Shown in pieces: positions 1 through 15,352 of a stretch of DNA of 64,000 bases. Origin of the DNA: Artocarpus heterophyllus. Its lineage: Eukaryota > Streptophyta > Magnoliopsida > Rosales > Moraceae. The DNA lies in NCBI GenBank assembly GCA_025403435.1, contig JAJQZP010000253.1, positions 124,001 through 188,000 on the forward strand, in the 5' to 3' direction. Each line of letters opens with the position of its first letter. Position 1 is the stretch's first letter. Below the pieces are notes generated by a model. It was not told the DNA's origin. It searched no databases and worked only from the letters and a program-made list of their open reading frames with translations. The translations under genes and the position numbers were made by a program.

Positions 1-1635
1 TCAGGCCTCCTTCAAGGTTTGCTAGTGCATACTTGATTGCCTTTACACTTAATGCAGGACAAGGTATGGAATTGAATGAACCATCTACCTATAAAGAGGC
101 TAGAAGGAGTAATGACTGGCCCAAATGGAAGAAAGCTATGGAAGAAGAAATGTCATCCCTAATGAAGAACAATACCTAGATTTTAGTTAACAGACCAAAA
201 GGACAAAGAGTAATTGGCTATAAATGGGTCTACAAAAGAAAGCCAGGTATTCCAAGAATTGAAGAGGGAAGATTTAAGGCAAGGTTGGTGGCTAAAAGCT
301 ACTTGTAAGTGGAAGGTGTAGACTTCCATGAAGTCTTTTCACCAGTTGTAAAACACACCTCAATAAGAGTGATTTCAGCTTTGACTGCTTATATAACCTT
401 GAACTCGAGCAGTTGGATGTCAAAACTGCATTTTTACGTGGCAATCTTGAGGAAAGAATTTTTATGAGTCAGCCTGAAGGGTTTGAGAAGAAAAGAGAAG
501 AACAGAAAGTCTATTTGCTGCAAAGGTCCCTCTATGGGCTAAAACAATAGCCCAGACAATGGTATCATAGATTTTATGAGTTTATGTTAAAAAGCAGATT
601 CTCCAGGTCCAAATATGATAGCTGTGTGTATTGGATGAAACTCAAGGACCAATCTTACATCTACTTACTCATATATGTAGATGATATCCTTATAGCTTGC
701 AAGCATAAGGCTGAGATTCACAAGCTTAAGGTGGAGCTGAATTCAGAGTTTAAAATGAAGGATTTGGGACAGCTAAAAGGATTCTTGGGATGAACATTAC
801 AAGCAACAGGGGGTTTTTTTGACTTTGTCACAAATTGATTATTTGAATAAAGTTACTAATGCTTTTGGAATGCAACAAGCCAAAATTGTAACTACCCCTA
901 TTGGTGCTCACTTCAAGCTTTGTGCAGTCAAGACTCAAGATGTGGAGTTGGAAGTAGCTCATATGAAGTCAATCACCTATTCAAGTGCAGTAGGAAGTAT
1001 GATGTATGCCATAGTCTCAACTAGACCAGACATAGCTTATGGTGTAGGGCTCGTGAGCAGGTACATGAGTCAGCCAGGGAGAGTTCACTGGCAGGCAGTT
1101 AAATGGTTGCTAAGACATCTAAAGGGGTCATCAACTTTAAAGTTGACTTACTCAGGTGATAGTCAAAGGTCCAAAATTGTTGGCTTTTGTGACTTAGATT
1201 TTGCTGGGGACTTAGACAAGAGAAGGTCCTTGTCTGGTTATGTGTTTACGGCTGGAGGGAACACTGTGAGTTGGAAGTCGAGCCTATAGCATGTTGTAGC
1301 TTTGTCAACAACAAAGGCTGTGTATTTCAATAACAGAGGCTGTAAAAGAAGCTCTTTGGTTAAAGGGCTTGATCAGTGAACTAGGAATACAGCAGGAACA
1401 TGTGACTGTGTTTTGTGATTCACAAAGTGCAATTAATTTATCAAGAAACTCAACGTTTCATGAAAGGACAAAACATATAGATGTCAGGTTGCATTTTCTA
1501 TGGGACATTGTATCCAGAAAACAGGTGTTGATAAAGAAGATTGCAACTGAAGTTAATCCTGCTGATTTACTTACTAAGATCATTCCCGTTAGTAAGTTTA
1601 AGGACTCCTTGAGCTTTGTAAGATTAGTGGAATGA
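1..1635 (+). pseudogene. Ty1/copia retrotransposon pol remnant (reverse transcriptase and RNase H)
   Basis: This is the C-terminal half of a copia-type polyprotein, entering from outside the window. The reverse transcriptase catalytic motif YVDD is at about 677-688. Downstream are copia hallmarks: RPDIAYGVG near 1024-1050, a VKWLLRHLKG block near 1099-1128, SGYVF near 1231, and the RNase H end with ADLLTK near 1561-1578. It is broken: in-frame stops at 177-179, 306-308 and 548-550, a frameshift near 400, another disruption near 790-820, and a stop plus frameshift at 1287-1340. It therefore cannot make a functional enzyme. Integrase, protease, gag and the 5' LTR lie outside the window if they survive. 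Family assignment to copia is secure; the lineage within copia was not determined. Confidence 0.93.
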
Positions 1636-1708
1636 GTGCACTAATGTGTAAGGGTTACTCTAGTCAGAACTGCAAATGAATCATCAATCTAGAGACAAGG
1701 TGGAGATT

Positions 1709-2189
1709 TGTGAAAGGCTGTCTCTAATTGTGGTTAGTTAAAGGCAGTTAAGGACTTCTTGATTCTGTGTTGTCAAGTGCAGGACTGCAGCCTGTGCTGG
1801 ATTCATTTTATATGAGGTGTCCTTAAGTTATTGGCTCTTAGTTGATGGTGAGTGTATATTTGTGTACATTGTATAATAAGAGGACTGTTTATTATGTATA
1901 AATGACAGGTGTGACCTGTAGAAAACAAGATAAAGAGAAAAACGTAGAGCATTCAGGGGAAAATTAAAAAATTTCCTTTGTATTGGGTTTGGTGAGTGTT
2001 CTTGTGAGATTTGCCTCTGAGTGTGTAACTTTCTCTTTGATAGTGGAGCTGACTAGGGTTGAATAACCCTAATTTGGATGTAGGATCCGATTCTTGATCC
2101 GAAACAAGTGTAATTGATCGTTTTTTTTCTTCTTCTTGCTTCTCTGTTATGTGTTTATCCTTCTTGTTCTTGCTAGTTAATCTTTAACA
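1709..2189 (+). repeat. 3' LTR of the copia element
   Basis: It follows the pol remnant after a purine-rich tract (AGACAAGGTGGAGA, 1692-1705) that fits a polypurine tract. It opens TGTGAAAGGC and closes TTTAACA, the TG...CA form of an LTR, giving about 481 bp. The end could instead be 2193, also a CA. A TATA-like TATAAATG lies near 1908. The 5' LTR is outside the window, so neither age nor target duplication can be judged. Confidence 0.75.
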
Positions 2190-2232
2190 ATCAGGAAGGA
2201 ATTCGCTCAAAAAAACGAAAAAGAATTCGCTC

Positions 2233-2779
2233 AACTAGGGTTTTTTTTGTTTGATATCTTGAAAAGAAACCTAGACACAGCAACCGAATTATCAAATTTG
2301 TGAAAGTAAAGCAACAATGATCTTTTTTCCAAAATAACAATGATAGTAATAGAAAAACCGAAATCCAATGGTGGAGAGATTTCCCAACAAAGTTGCGTAA
2401 CCAAGGGTGAGTTTATATTATTTAAGTTTGAACTCATAAGCTAAAACCAAGATTGCCAAACATCCTAGCAGCTAGCAACTCATTGCCGCAACTACATCAA
2501 AATTGCCGCAACTAAGGTTTTTTTTTGTTTGGCCTCTTCCAATATACCTGGACACAGCAACCGAATTATCAATTTTGTGAGAGTTAAGCAACAATGATCT
2601 TTTTTCCAAAATAAGATGATAATAGAAAAACAGAAATCTAGTGAGTGGAGAGATTTCCCAGCAAAGTTGCGTAACCAAGGTTAAGTTTATACTGTTTGAG
2701 TTTGAGCTCGTAAGCTAAGACCAAGATTGCCAAACATCCTAACAGCTAGCAGCTCATTGCCGCAACCACATCAAAGTTG
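2233..2779. repeat. Tandem duplication, two units of about 270 bp
   Basis: Unit 1 (2233-2505) and unit 2 (2510-2779) run in parallel from AACTA(G/A)GG plus a T tract to CATTGCCGCAAC(T/C)ACATCAAA(A/G)TTG. They share long blocks such as CACAGCAACCGAATTATCAA and AGTTGCGTAACCAAGG. They differ by scattered substitutions and small indels. Just upstream, GAATTCGCTCAA also occurs twice (about 2199 and 2223). No coding potential is apparent. It sits between the copia LTR and the protease 3' end. Confidence 0.88.
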
Positions 2780-3226
2780 AACCAAAAAAAAAGAAGGTTG
2801 AAGTTAGAAACCTTAATGGAGCCACAGCATTGCCATTTTCAAATTACCCGCAAGGACCAAATAATCTGGAGATATCAGTACTCTAAACTAAAAGGAATTT
2901 GAGAAACTAAAAGGTATAATGCCATTAAGTATTGAACAAAGTGCGAGTAGCATTGAAATTATCGAGCAGCTGATAGCAGGCAATGGAAATTATGACAAAT
3001 TTACAGAGAACTTTCGCAGCTGAAATATCATATGTCTGTGGTCCAAATGCAACCCATAAATAGAGCTTTATAGACAAATATGAGCATCTGAAATTAATCT
3101 TGATAGAATTCCACAAATCTGTGTCTTGACGGTGGAAATGAGAGTGAGATGAACCAAAGACATAGTCAGATTCTGCGACACTTCCTAGCTTTGGCTACAC
3201 TGGCATAAAAGCTTTTGAATGTTAGC
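2780..3226. other. Non-coding stretch, presumed 3' UTR and downstream flank of the protease gene
   Basis: It lies immediately downstream of the minus-strand protease stop codon. No homologous coding sequence or repeat was recognised. The part nearest 3226 is likely 3' UTR by position, but no polyadenylation signal could be chosen with confidence. Confidence 0.4.
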
Positions 3227-6811
<3,585 letters not shown>

Positions 6812-6900
6812 TTTGACTCTAGCTACAGTGGGAGCTATGAAGGAGCGTCAATGGTTTGTGGGAAGGAAGTGAATGAGAAAGTGGGATAACAGCGGTGGCC

Positions 6901-6907
6901 TTATAAA
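6901..6907 (-). promoter_or_regulatory. TATA box of the protease gene
   Basis: The plus strand reads TTATAAA, so the minus strand reads TTTATAA, about 90 bp upstream of the protease ATG at 6811. The spacing suits a plant core promoter with a 50-60 nt leader. The transcription start was not identified. Confidence 0.6.
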
Positions 6908-6911
6908 GGCC

Positions 6912-7620
6912 TAAAGGGTTGGGCCTGGCTTGTGATTGGTGAGAAATTATTATTTCGATTAAAAAAACATTTTTTATCTTTTATTTTTAATGGAGTTTTT
7001 TTGTACATAAGGAAGCGGAGAAGTAGGGAATTATTGTAGAATATAGAAAAAAGCAATGGTGTATGGCCCAAGCGGGCTGTGACCCCGGGCTCTCATAGGG
7101 ACAGGCCTCATTCTCATCTGTTGGGGCCTCTGTGAGAGGCCGGGGCTACAGTTTATTCAGGCCAAACAAAAGCTCTTTTATAGAAAAATTTTTTAGGACT
7201 TGATTGACATTTTTTTTCTAAAAATTTATTTTCTATCGCAAATAGCAATGTTGGAATTTCTTTTTCGCCTTTAATGCTCTTTTTGTTATTGATGAGACTT
7301 AGGAATGGACACATATAACACCTAAAAAAATTTTAATGTATTAAAAATATATTAAGTTAAGGATTATATTTAGACAAAAAATACAATTTAAGAAAAAATA
7401 TTGTATAATAATATAAAAAATTAGACTATTTAAGGTTATACAGTACAGAAATTGGACTGTTTAAGTTAAAGCAATGTAGAAATAATATTGTTTAGAGAAA
7501 TGGATGAATAAGAAATGTTACGTTTGGCCTCCAAAAAATAAACTAGAGGCAAGTAAAATATTTTATACAGTTTAGAAATATATTTTTGCATTGATTTTAC
7601 CACGACAGTATAAAAAAATA
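6912..7620. other. Intergenic, protease upstream region, no gene seen
   Basis: AT-rich with a GC-richer patch at about 7060-7150 that holds a small GGCCTC...GAGGCC inverted repeat. The proximal part presumably contains protease promoter elements; none beyond the TATA box could be assigned. An ATAACACCT at about 7315 could be a decayed LTR start for the next block, but this is weak. Confidence 0.5.
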
Positions 7621-9379
7621 CTGTGTGATAAAAAATTACACAGTGTAAATTTTATGGCCCACAAGTGGACACCCAATTGGATTTCATTGGGCCACCATGC
7701 CATGAAAGGTGGCCCAATCACATTAGGCCACATGGGTGAACCAATGGGTTACTTGGTGAGTCACCCCATTGGATAAGCATGAATTAAATGTGTGTTTAGC
7801 CAAAAAAATCTCATTTTCTTCTTTCTCCCAAACCGGCAGCCATTGATGAGCTCTCCTAAAAATTTTGCAACTTCACATTTTTGCAAAATTAACCCCAATT
7901 AAGTTCAAGAGGCAAAGTTTAAAGGATTTTATCAAGTTTTAAGGTAAAAACCTTAACTTTTTTCAAGGTTTCTTAGGGTTTTTCTTGGGTTAAGGAATGA
8001 AAGTTAATTCAAAGCATTTTTGTGTGAGAAATGCTTAGGAAAAGGTTTTAAAGGAGCTCCTGGAGGGCTAGAAGCACAAAATATTATTTGGGTAAGATTT
8101 GATTCTTTAAATTTAAAGTTTAGTGATTTTGTTTTGATTTTTGTTATTTCAAAAATCATGTGGGTTTTCAAACAAAGCTTTGTTAAATTCCATGGGGATA
8201 TGATTTATGGCATGTGGATATGGCTGAAATTAAGGGTTGAATGTGCAAAATAGTATTTTATGCAAACTCAGTTATTTCTGTAATTTTAATGTTAGTGTTG
8301 CAAAATTGATGAGTGGGCATAAAAATGATTGAAACAAGAGTTGAAACTGCCCTTGTAAGGGTAGATATGCTGATTATGCCTAAAAACACCCCTATACAAT
8401 AAGAATTTCAAAAAATTCAAAACACGAAAGTTGTAGATCTCGACGAATCTGTTAGACATTATGAACAGTTCATCAAAAGTCTCAACTGTTTGTGAGATTT
8501 TAATTTTACAAGAATTTGTAAAATTAGAAAAAAAAATTAAAAGGGTAAAAATGTCATTTTTTTCAAAGGATTTTGAATATGGTACTTTGAGAAAAAATGT
8601 TCCTCATGAAAAATGGGGACTAATGGTTTAAAAAGATTATTTTTGGTTATGGGGACAAAAATGCATATATATTTGTATTTCGGGCCAAAACTGTAAAATT
8701 GTGTGAAAACTAAGTTTTCACTAGGAAACGTTGGTTTCCTACACTGTTGTAAGCAATAAGTAACATAGATGCTAAGTTTTTAATAAATTAAAGTTTAGTT
8801 AAGGAAATAATGGAAGAAAAGAGTTAAGGGCAAAATCGTCATTTTATGAAAATGGTCAAAACGGACCCGAAACGCCCGATGTCGGAAAACGTTTCTTAGT
8901 GGCAATTTTTTCATAATATGTAGGTAATGAAACTTTAAAGTTAAGCAATGAGTTTTATGGAGTTACGAAGTTGACGAAAAACCCAAAAAGGGTAAAAACA
9001 TCATTTTTACGAAAACGGCTAGAACGGAGTCAAACACTCCGATTTAGCATAACGTTCTTAGACAAAAAATGTTCTGTAATGTGTTAAGGAATGAAACTGC
9101 TAGTGAGACGGGAAGTTTAACTAAGGGACACTTAAGAACAAAGGTAACCTGGTGGGTTACAAAATTAAGTAAAGAGAATGGTAAACCAATAGTATACAGG
9201 TCAAGTTAAAATGAAAGAATGGTTAATGTTTACGTTTTATTATCAATCGAGTGGATTGATAAAAAGAAAGTTAATTAATAAGTCGGCTGTCGTATGATTA
9301 GGACACAGAAGCCGACCAATGGAAGGAAAAGGACCGAGATAGGAACGGAAAAGAAAACGTCAAAGTTAAGTCCAGGTAA

Positions 9380-10250
9380 GTTTCAAACTTCACATACAAT
9401 ATGAAGTTTGCAATTATTATGCAATTTTCTTTTAAAGTATGTTTGCATTTATTATGCAAAAAAGTTTTAAATATTCAAAGCAAGATTTGCAATGAATTTG
9501 CAACCTTTATGTTTAAAGTCTATTTGCATATTGATATGCATAATGTTTTTAAAAGTTCAAGTTATGATTTTCAATGTATTTGAAGTATGGTTGCATGTGA
9601 AATGCACAATGTTTAAAAGAGTACAAGTTATGATTTACAAAATGTGTTTGCGTTATATGATGCATTTGTTATGCAATAAGTTGCATTTATTATGCAAAAT
9701 GTGTTTGCATTATATGATGCATTTGTAATGCAATAAGTTGCATTTGTTATGCAATAATTGTTAGAGTACAAGTTATGATTTGCAAAATGTGATTGCGTTA
9801 TATGTTGCATTGGTTATGCAATAAGTTTCAAAATAAAAGTTATGATATGCAAAATGTGATTGCGTTATATGTTGCATTGGTTATGCAATAAGTTTTAGAA
9901 TAAAAGTTATGATTTGTAAAATGTGATTGCGTTATATGTTGTATTTATTATGCAATAAGTTGCATTTGTCATGCAATAAATGTTAGAGTACTAGTTATGA
10001 TTTGCAAAATGTGTTTGCGTTTTATTTTGCATTTGTTATGCAATAAGTTTCAGAATAAAAGTTATTATTTGTAAAATATGTTTGCATTATATGATGCATT
10101 TATTATGCAATAAATTTCAGAGTACAAGTTATGATTTGCAAAATGTGTTTATGTTTTATGATGCATTTGTTATGCAATATATTTTACAGTACAAGCTATG
10201 ATTTGCAAGCATGTTTGCATATGATGTGATTGCATTTGATATGCTCACTA
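9380..10250. repeat. Degenerate minisatellite array, unit about 67 bp
   Basis: Repeated blocks follow the order AGTTATGATTTGCAAAATGTG, then a TTGC(G/A)TTATATG(T/A)TGCATT stretch, then GTTATGCAATAAGTTT. The cleanest neighbouring units are about 67 bp. Some carry an extra segment of about 20 bp ending TTATGCAATAA. About nine or ten diverged units are present. They lie inside the long LTR-like block. Confidence 0.85.
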
Positions 10251-10619
10251 AATTTAATAAGAAGGTAACGTACGGATAAAAGAAAGTGTCGTACCAGCCT
10301 CCTTGTTGTGAGGTAATGAAAGTAAAGTTAAAATTTGACCTCCTAGATGCGAGGTACATAACCTGGATGTTCGATGGTCTCAAGTCTTCCACAAAGGAAG
10401 CATCATGTTTATGATCTCATGATTAATGATGTTAGTACGAACACTAAAGCAAAATAAGGAAGGTTAAAGTAAGATACGGAAAGATAAGGAACAATGATAG
10501 AAAGTTAAAGTAAGATAAAGAAAGTTAAGGAACAAATATAGAAAGTTAAAGTAAGAAGAGAACGATCATAAGACACTCATAAATGAAAGTTCATAATTGC
10601 GCATAAATGGAATCATGCA

Positions 10620-10920
10620 TTCTAATTTTGCTTAAATTCATTTTTATGAAATATTTATATGTTATGTTATGAAAGACATTTTGAGAAATGTTTTACGTTA
10701 AATGTTTATGAAAAAAAAATTTCATGTTTTCAAGAAAAGGTTTATGAACGACGTTTTAAGAAAAACGTTCAAGAAATGTTTTACCAAAAATGTTTATGCA
10801 AAACGTTTTAGAAATGTTTTATGAAAAATGTTTATGAAAAACGTTTTTAGAAACGTTTATGAAAAAGGTTATAAGAGAAAGGTTTTTATGAGAAAAGTTT
10901 TTAAAGCATGTTTAAATGCT
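10620..10920. repeat. Short degenerate repeats of AAATGTTTTATGAAAAACGTTT type
   Basis: Many loose copies of a roughly 20-bp AT-rich motif alternate ATGTTTTA, GAAAAA and ACGTTT. No strict period could be set by eye. Part of the surrounding LTR-like block. Confidence 0.6.
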
Positions 10921-11483
10921 TTGTGAGATTTTGTTTGAACTTACTGAGCGAAAGCTCGTTAAAAGTTTCTTTATGCTGTATGTAGTTTTATGGGGGCCTA
11001 GTAGGACCCATTAGAAAAGCTGGGTGCTGCGGATGACGGATGCTAAGATTTAGGTATGGATACCACCATAGTAAGTTTTCGCTGTACAAAGAAAACGTTT
11101 TCCTACTATTTGATACAACGTTTTCAAAGTTCAAAATTTAGTCAGAGTTTTGATAAAGTCAAAGTATTAAGAAATGTTTTCAAAGTTTTAAGATATAGTT
11201 TACAAACTATTTTATATAATTATAAAGTAAAGTTTTAAGCTATGATTCAGTAAATGTTTCTTAATAAGTTTTAAGAAATGGTTTGAAATGGTTTTAAAGG
11301 CAAGTGTTGAGTGAGATCTCAACTTGAATGCCGACAGAGGTCACAACAATTTTTAAGTACGTTTTTCAAGGATGTTCGAAAAAAAAATTATTTCAATATT
11401 TTTCTTACTAAGTAAGTAAGATTAATGTTAAAGAACGTTGTTTAAGAAAGTTAAGTGACTGCCCGAAAATGCGGGTTGTCACA

Positions 11484-11773
11484 AAACCAAACCGATTAAA
11501 CTATCAAACCAATGAGATCAAGTCAACTCAAAATAAAAACCAAATAACAATGGGTTTGATTTGGTTTAGAATTTTGAAAAACCAAGTAAGTTAGTTTGGT
11601 TTGTGATTTTATATCTAAAAAACACAAATCAAACTAAACCAATTTTTGTTTACATGTATTTAAAATATTATATATATATCTTATATTTGTAAAAATATAA
11701 TTAATTATTTTATTATATATATTTGAAAAAAATGAACATGCTTTAAAATTTAATATTCTTACGTTGAGAAAAA

Positions 11774-11813
<40 letters not shown>

Positions 11814-11969
11814 CAAACCGGTCAGAAAAACCAATCCAAACAGATTAGAATCGGTTTGGTTTGGATTTGATTTGGTTTGAAAATCTCTAAACCGATCTTT
11901 AATTGGTTTGGTTTGTGATTCACTTAAATTAAACGGTACGATTTGGTTTGCTTTGGTTACCCATCTCTA
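11484..11969. repeat. Possible MITE with AAACCAAACC-type inverted ends and a TA core
   Basis: The left part is rich in AACCAAACCG and the right part in the complement GGTTTGGTTTG, ending TTGGTTACCCATCTCTA. The complement TAGAGATGGGTA resembles hAT MITE ends. A (TA)n tract occupies 11775-11809. Target duplications were not found, so class and limits are tentative. Confidence 0.4.
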
Positions 11970-12120
11970 ATGGGACTAGTGGCCAAGCAAAATAATAATA
12001 ATAATAATTTCAATAGGGCACAATATGAAATATAAAAATAGTTATAAGCATAACGTAATGGTAAAACTACACCCATTTCACTTAAAGAAGAAGAATTTAA
12101 ATCTCCTTACTCTAAGTTCA

Positions 12121-12121
12121 G

Positions 12122-12154
<33 letters not shown>

Positions 12155-12175
12155 CACACACACATACACACACAA
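12121..12175. repeat. CA/TA compound microsatellite
   Basis: Alternating CA repeats are interrupted by a short TATATATA run. Simple sequence repeat only. Confidence 0.95.
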
Positions 12176-12259
12176 AAGAGAACACAAATTTTATCATGCT
12201 TTATTTGAATAGTTTAGTTTAAAACATTAATATTTTTCCCAACTAGTTTTTTCAAGTAT

Positions 12260-15067
12260 TGTAACACCCGTATTTTTAACGGGCATGATTTTGTAAAATT
12301 TAATGAATAAAATGTGACTATTTAAAATTACTAAGTTGTTTACGATCATTAAAAAAAAAAAATACCACTTTAGTATTTTCTTACCAAGTCTTCCTAAGAA
12401 ACATTCAAAATTTACCAACACTTCTACCAATCTTGTCTCCCTAAATTATTGCTCAATTATATAGCCTTCTTCTTATTTTGCTAAAGGTATCCGAAGGGGA
12501 CATTGAATTATTTTCCCTCAATTCATAAAAGACATGGAGATATTTTCTCAACCACCTCTTTAATTATTTCCTTATCTTCTTCTATAATTCACTCCAATTG
12601 TCCCCTCAATTATGTTAGCATGATTTGCTAAAAATCTTCATGGGAGACAAGATGATATTTTCCTTTAAGACTCTTTTGTTTCTTCTTACAACTTTCCCCC
12701 GTAAACATCCCATTCCTCTTAAGCATTTTGATATCTTTTTATTTAACTATCACCACCTTCTTCTCTAGTTCTCATTCTCTCCCTTTCTCACTTCAAATTT
12801 CTAACTAAAGACATAGAGCACAAAGCTCTCTTTGTGGCCAAGACAATTATAATTCCCAACCATGATCGAGGCGGTTTTAGAGTTAATTCAAGCTTGATTG
12901 TTAACCCGAACTTTGGTGCTTTTCAAAGAAGTTTTGAGGTAGGTTTTCTTTAATCTAAACTTAGTTTTTAGTATGTATTTTCTCCATGTTTAATGCATAA
13001 TTTTCGTGTTCAAAATTCATGCAAATTTCTAGTTAAGTTAACATGCATCCTTAAACATTTATGAACAAAAACTTGAGTCTTGAGTTACAACCCACAACCA
13101 ACTTTTATTTTGGTTTGATGACAATGTTAGAAACATGTTAGGAATGTTTAAAACCGGTTTCCATAACTTTAAGATTGATGTTCTAATGTTTTGAGCTTAA
13201 AGAGCAAATTTAAGCATGTTTTCATCATTATTTACAAGAAAGGCTAGAGATATAATTTGATAATGATTTTGGTATAAAACTCATGAGAATATGTTTATTC
13301 TGATTATATAATGCATGTTGCATATTTTGGAATGGTTTTGAGATTTTAAACAAGGATAATATGCTTTAAGTTAAAGAAAAATTTGACATCCCATAAACTT
13401 TATAATACCTCTATGGGCAGTGGCTATTTCTTAAAATTCTGGAGTTAAATGAAAATGAATTTTGTAAATTGGTTTGCATATTTAAAAAGTAGACATCCTA
13501 AGCTTTCCAATGAGCTATCATGACCCTAAATCGGAGTTGTATTTTAATTTCTATGAATTTTTCAATTTTCGGATTAGAAACTAGTAAACCTGCCAGTGGT
13601 AATAAACCACCCGTCTATCTTAAGTAAACCACCTGTTAACCCGTGTGTTAATTGTAGATAGTGAACCCGCCTTTTTACAAAAGTATACCACCAAGTTGCC
13701 ATGGTATACTAGCTGTTAACTTGAACCAAAAACCCAATTTTGCTCACCTTCTAGTCTCTTAATGTCTTACAACCTTTCCAATACTACCCTAAATGATTTA
13801 TGAATTCTTATTAGAGACTAAAACATAAAAATTGCTTGTATGTATTTTATATTGCGTTTAAGATAAAAATTGTTTACTTGGTATTTAAAGAACAATTGCA
13901 TAAAAATACTTTAATGGCACTAGTAGACGGGTTTACACATAATTCACTTATGAATGTGATTATACGTTGTGCTTTAGTTTTAATTGTCCTTATGCATGCC
14001 TTAGGGTCAAGGATGTGTGGAGCTAACGTTGATTAATTCCGAGAATAAAAGTTTGTTGTTAAGCTTTGAAGGTAGGGATTCTATTACTCATCTTTTGTGA
14101 GGTTTTGGTAAATTAAATTTGATTGTTTTATATTGTAAAATATGTATATTGTATAGCGATAAATATAATGATTTGACATATGTTATAAATTGAGAAGCAT
14201 GGTTAGGAAATTGACTCTATAAATATAAATTGAATACAAAGGAATAGTGAGATGTAAAAAGGGCGACGGTTACGTCCTTGGGCACGAATACCCTAAAAGG
14301 AAAAATAGGGGGAAGGTGATGACGCTTCCTTGGGTTGAAAGTCCCAGAACACACTGTACAGGAATCGATTTGGTGAGGACTCGGGGCTTGATGTCCCCTC
14401 ACCGGAACACCCTTGAAATGTTTATAGGGTGATCAAGTACGCCCATTTGGGTTTCGATGAGTTGAGTGATACTCAATTTAACATGGATACCTAGGAACAA
14501 TGATGATTGGTAATATTTGTATAAATGTGTAATTATGACACTTGGTAATGATTAACTACGGTATCCATAAGATGTGATCATAATAAACCTCATAATCTGG
14601 AATATGATGTAACCTACTAACCATGCAGTTTTTAATGTGGTAATGGATAAACCATAAGGTGAGTCATGATTTCCCTACTGGGCATGTCGATGCTCATCCC
14701 TATCATATCTTCATATCTCAGGTGGAACTCAGTGCAACATATTTGAAGAGGAATAAGCGAAAACAATCTTGCTGTTTTCGTGTTAGAAGACCCTGTTTAA
14801 TTACAACTTATCTACAACATGTAAGAGTTGTATTATTTTTTTTTATGGCTGTGTTAAGTTATTTGGGAATTGTACTATGGTGATGATGACTGTAATTATA
14901 TATATTTGGTGCTACACTAAAAACTGTGGTTTGTATTTAAAACGTTTATTTTTATTTTTCTTGTTGTTTAAAGACCCATGGGCATTGTTTAATTGATTTA
15001 AATAATATAAAATTTAAAATTATTTTTATTTATTTAAAACTGTTAACCCCCACGTAGGGGTGTTACA
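12260..15067 (+). mobile_element. Solo LTR (2808 bp) flanked by 5-bp target duplication AGTAT
   Basis: It starts TGTAACACCC and ends GGGGTGTTACA, forming an 11-bp imperfect terminal inverted repeat of TG...CA form. AGTAT lies immediately outside both ends (12255-12259 and 15068-15072). No gag, pol, primer-binding site or polypurine tract lies inside. These are the marks of a single LTR left after LTR-LTR recombination. Size and the TGTAACACCC start fit large chromovirus LTRs of the Tekay/Del type; that lineage is inference. Small open frames inside (for example 14217-14402) are not believed to be genes. Confidence 0.9.
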
Positions 15068-15185
15068 AGTATTACAGAATAATAGCCTTCAATTACACCA
15101 ATAAAAAAAAAAACCTTTTTATGTGAGACGCAATTAGAATTTTGTTTTTTTGGTGATAATTAGAATTTTGTTTAGGAGTGTATAA

Positions 15186-15352
15186 GAGGGCGTTTGGAAG
15201 GAGAGTTCGAACCAATGGCTTGGTTTAAAAATTTTAGCGATTTAAATCATTGTGAAGAGAAAATATTATAGCAAAATTGGTTTGAATCAAAAGAATTAAT
15301 TTTGTTTAAAAACCAAAAGTGTTTGTTCAAACTAATGTTTCCAAACAGACTC
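15186..15352. mobile_element. Tourist-like MITE (PIF/Harbinger type), 167 bp
   Basis: Ends GAGGGCGTTTGGA and TCCAAACAGACTC form a near-perfect terminal inverted repeat. TAA flanks both sides (15183-15185 and 15353-15355), the target duplication expected for PIF/Harbinger MITEs. Non-coding. Confidence 0.82.

Larger units (their letters stand above)
7640..11483 (+). mobile_element. Long LTR-like block, probably Ty3/gypsy (chromovirus Tekay-like), 5' boundary uncertain
   Basis: About 3.8 kb of non-coding DNA ending in GGGTTGTCACA at 11483, a typical inverted-repeat CA terminus of a large LTR. It has a leader-like segment near 7780-8000, internal tandem repeats (9380-10250), and a similar overall build to the solo LTR starting at 12260. 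No intact matching TGTGACAACCC start was found, so it is 5'-truncated or decayed. No gag or pol is adjacent. The superfamily is inferred from LTR size and terminus style, not from protein. Confidence 0.5.

Noticed and set aside
14260..14350. Loose similarity (about 60 bp) between 14283-14340 and 29080-29135, both giving NPRKR..H..IFPFR on the minus strand
   Set aside because: Short and gapped by eye; could be chance or a minor shared repeat. An alignment against shuffled sequence would settle it.
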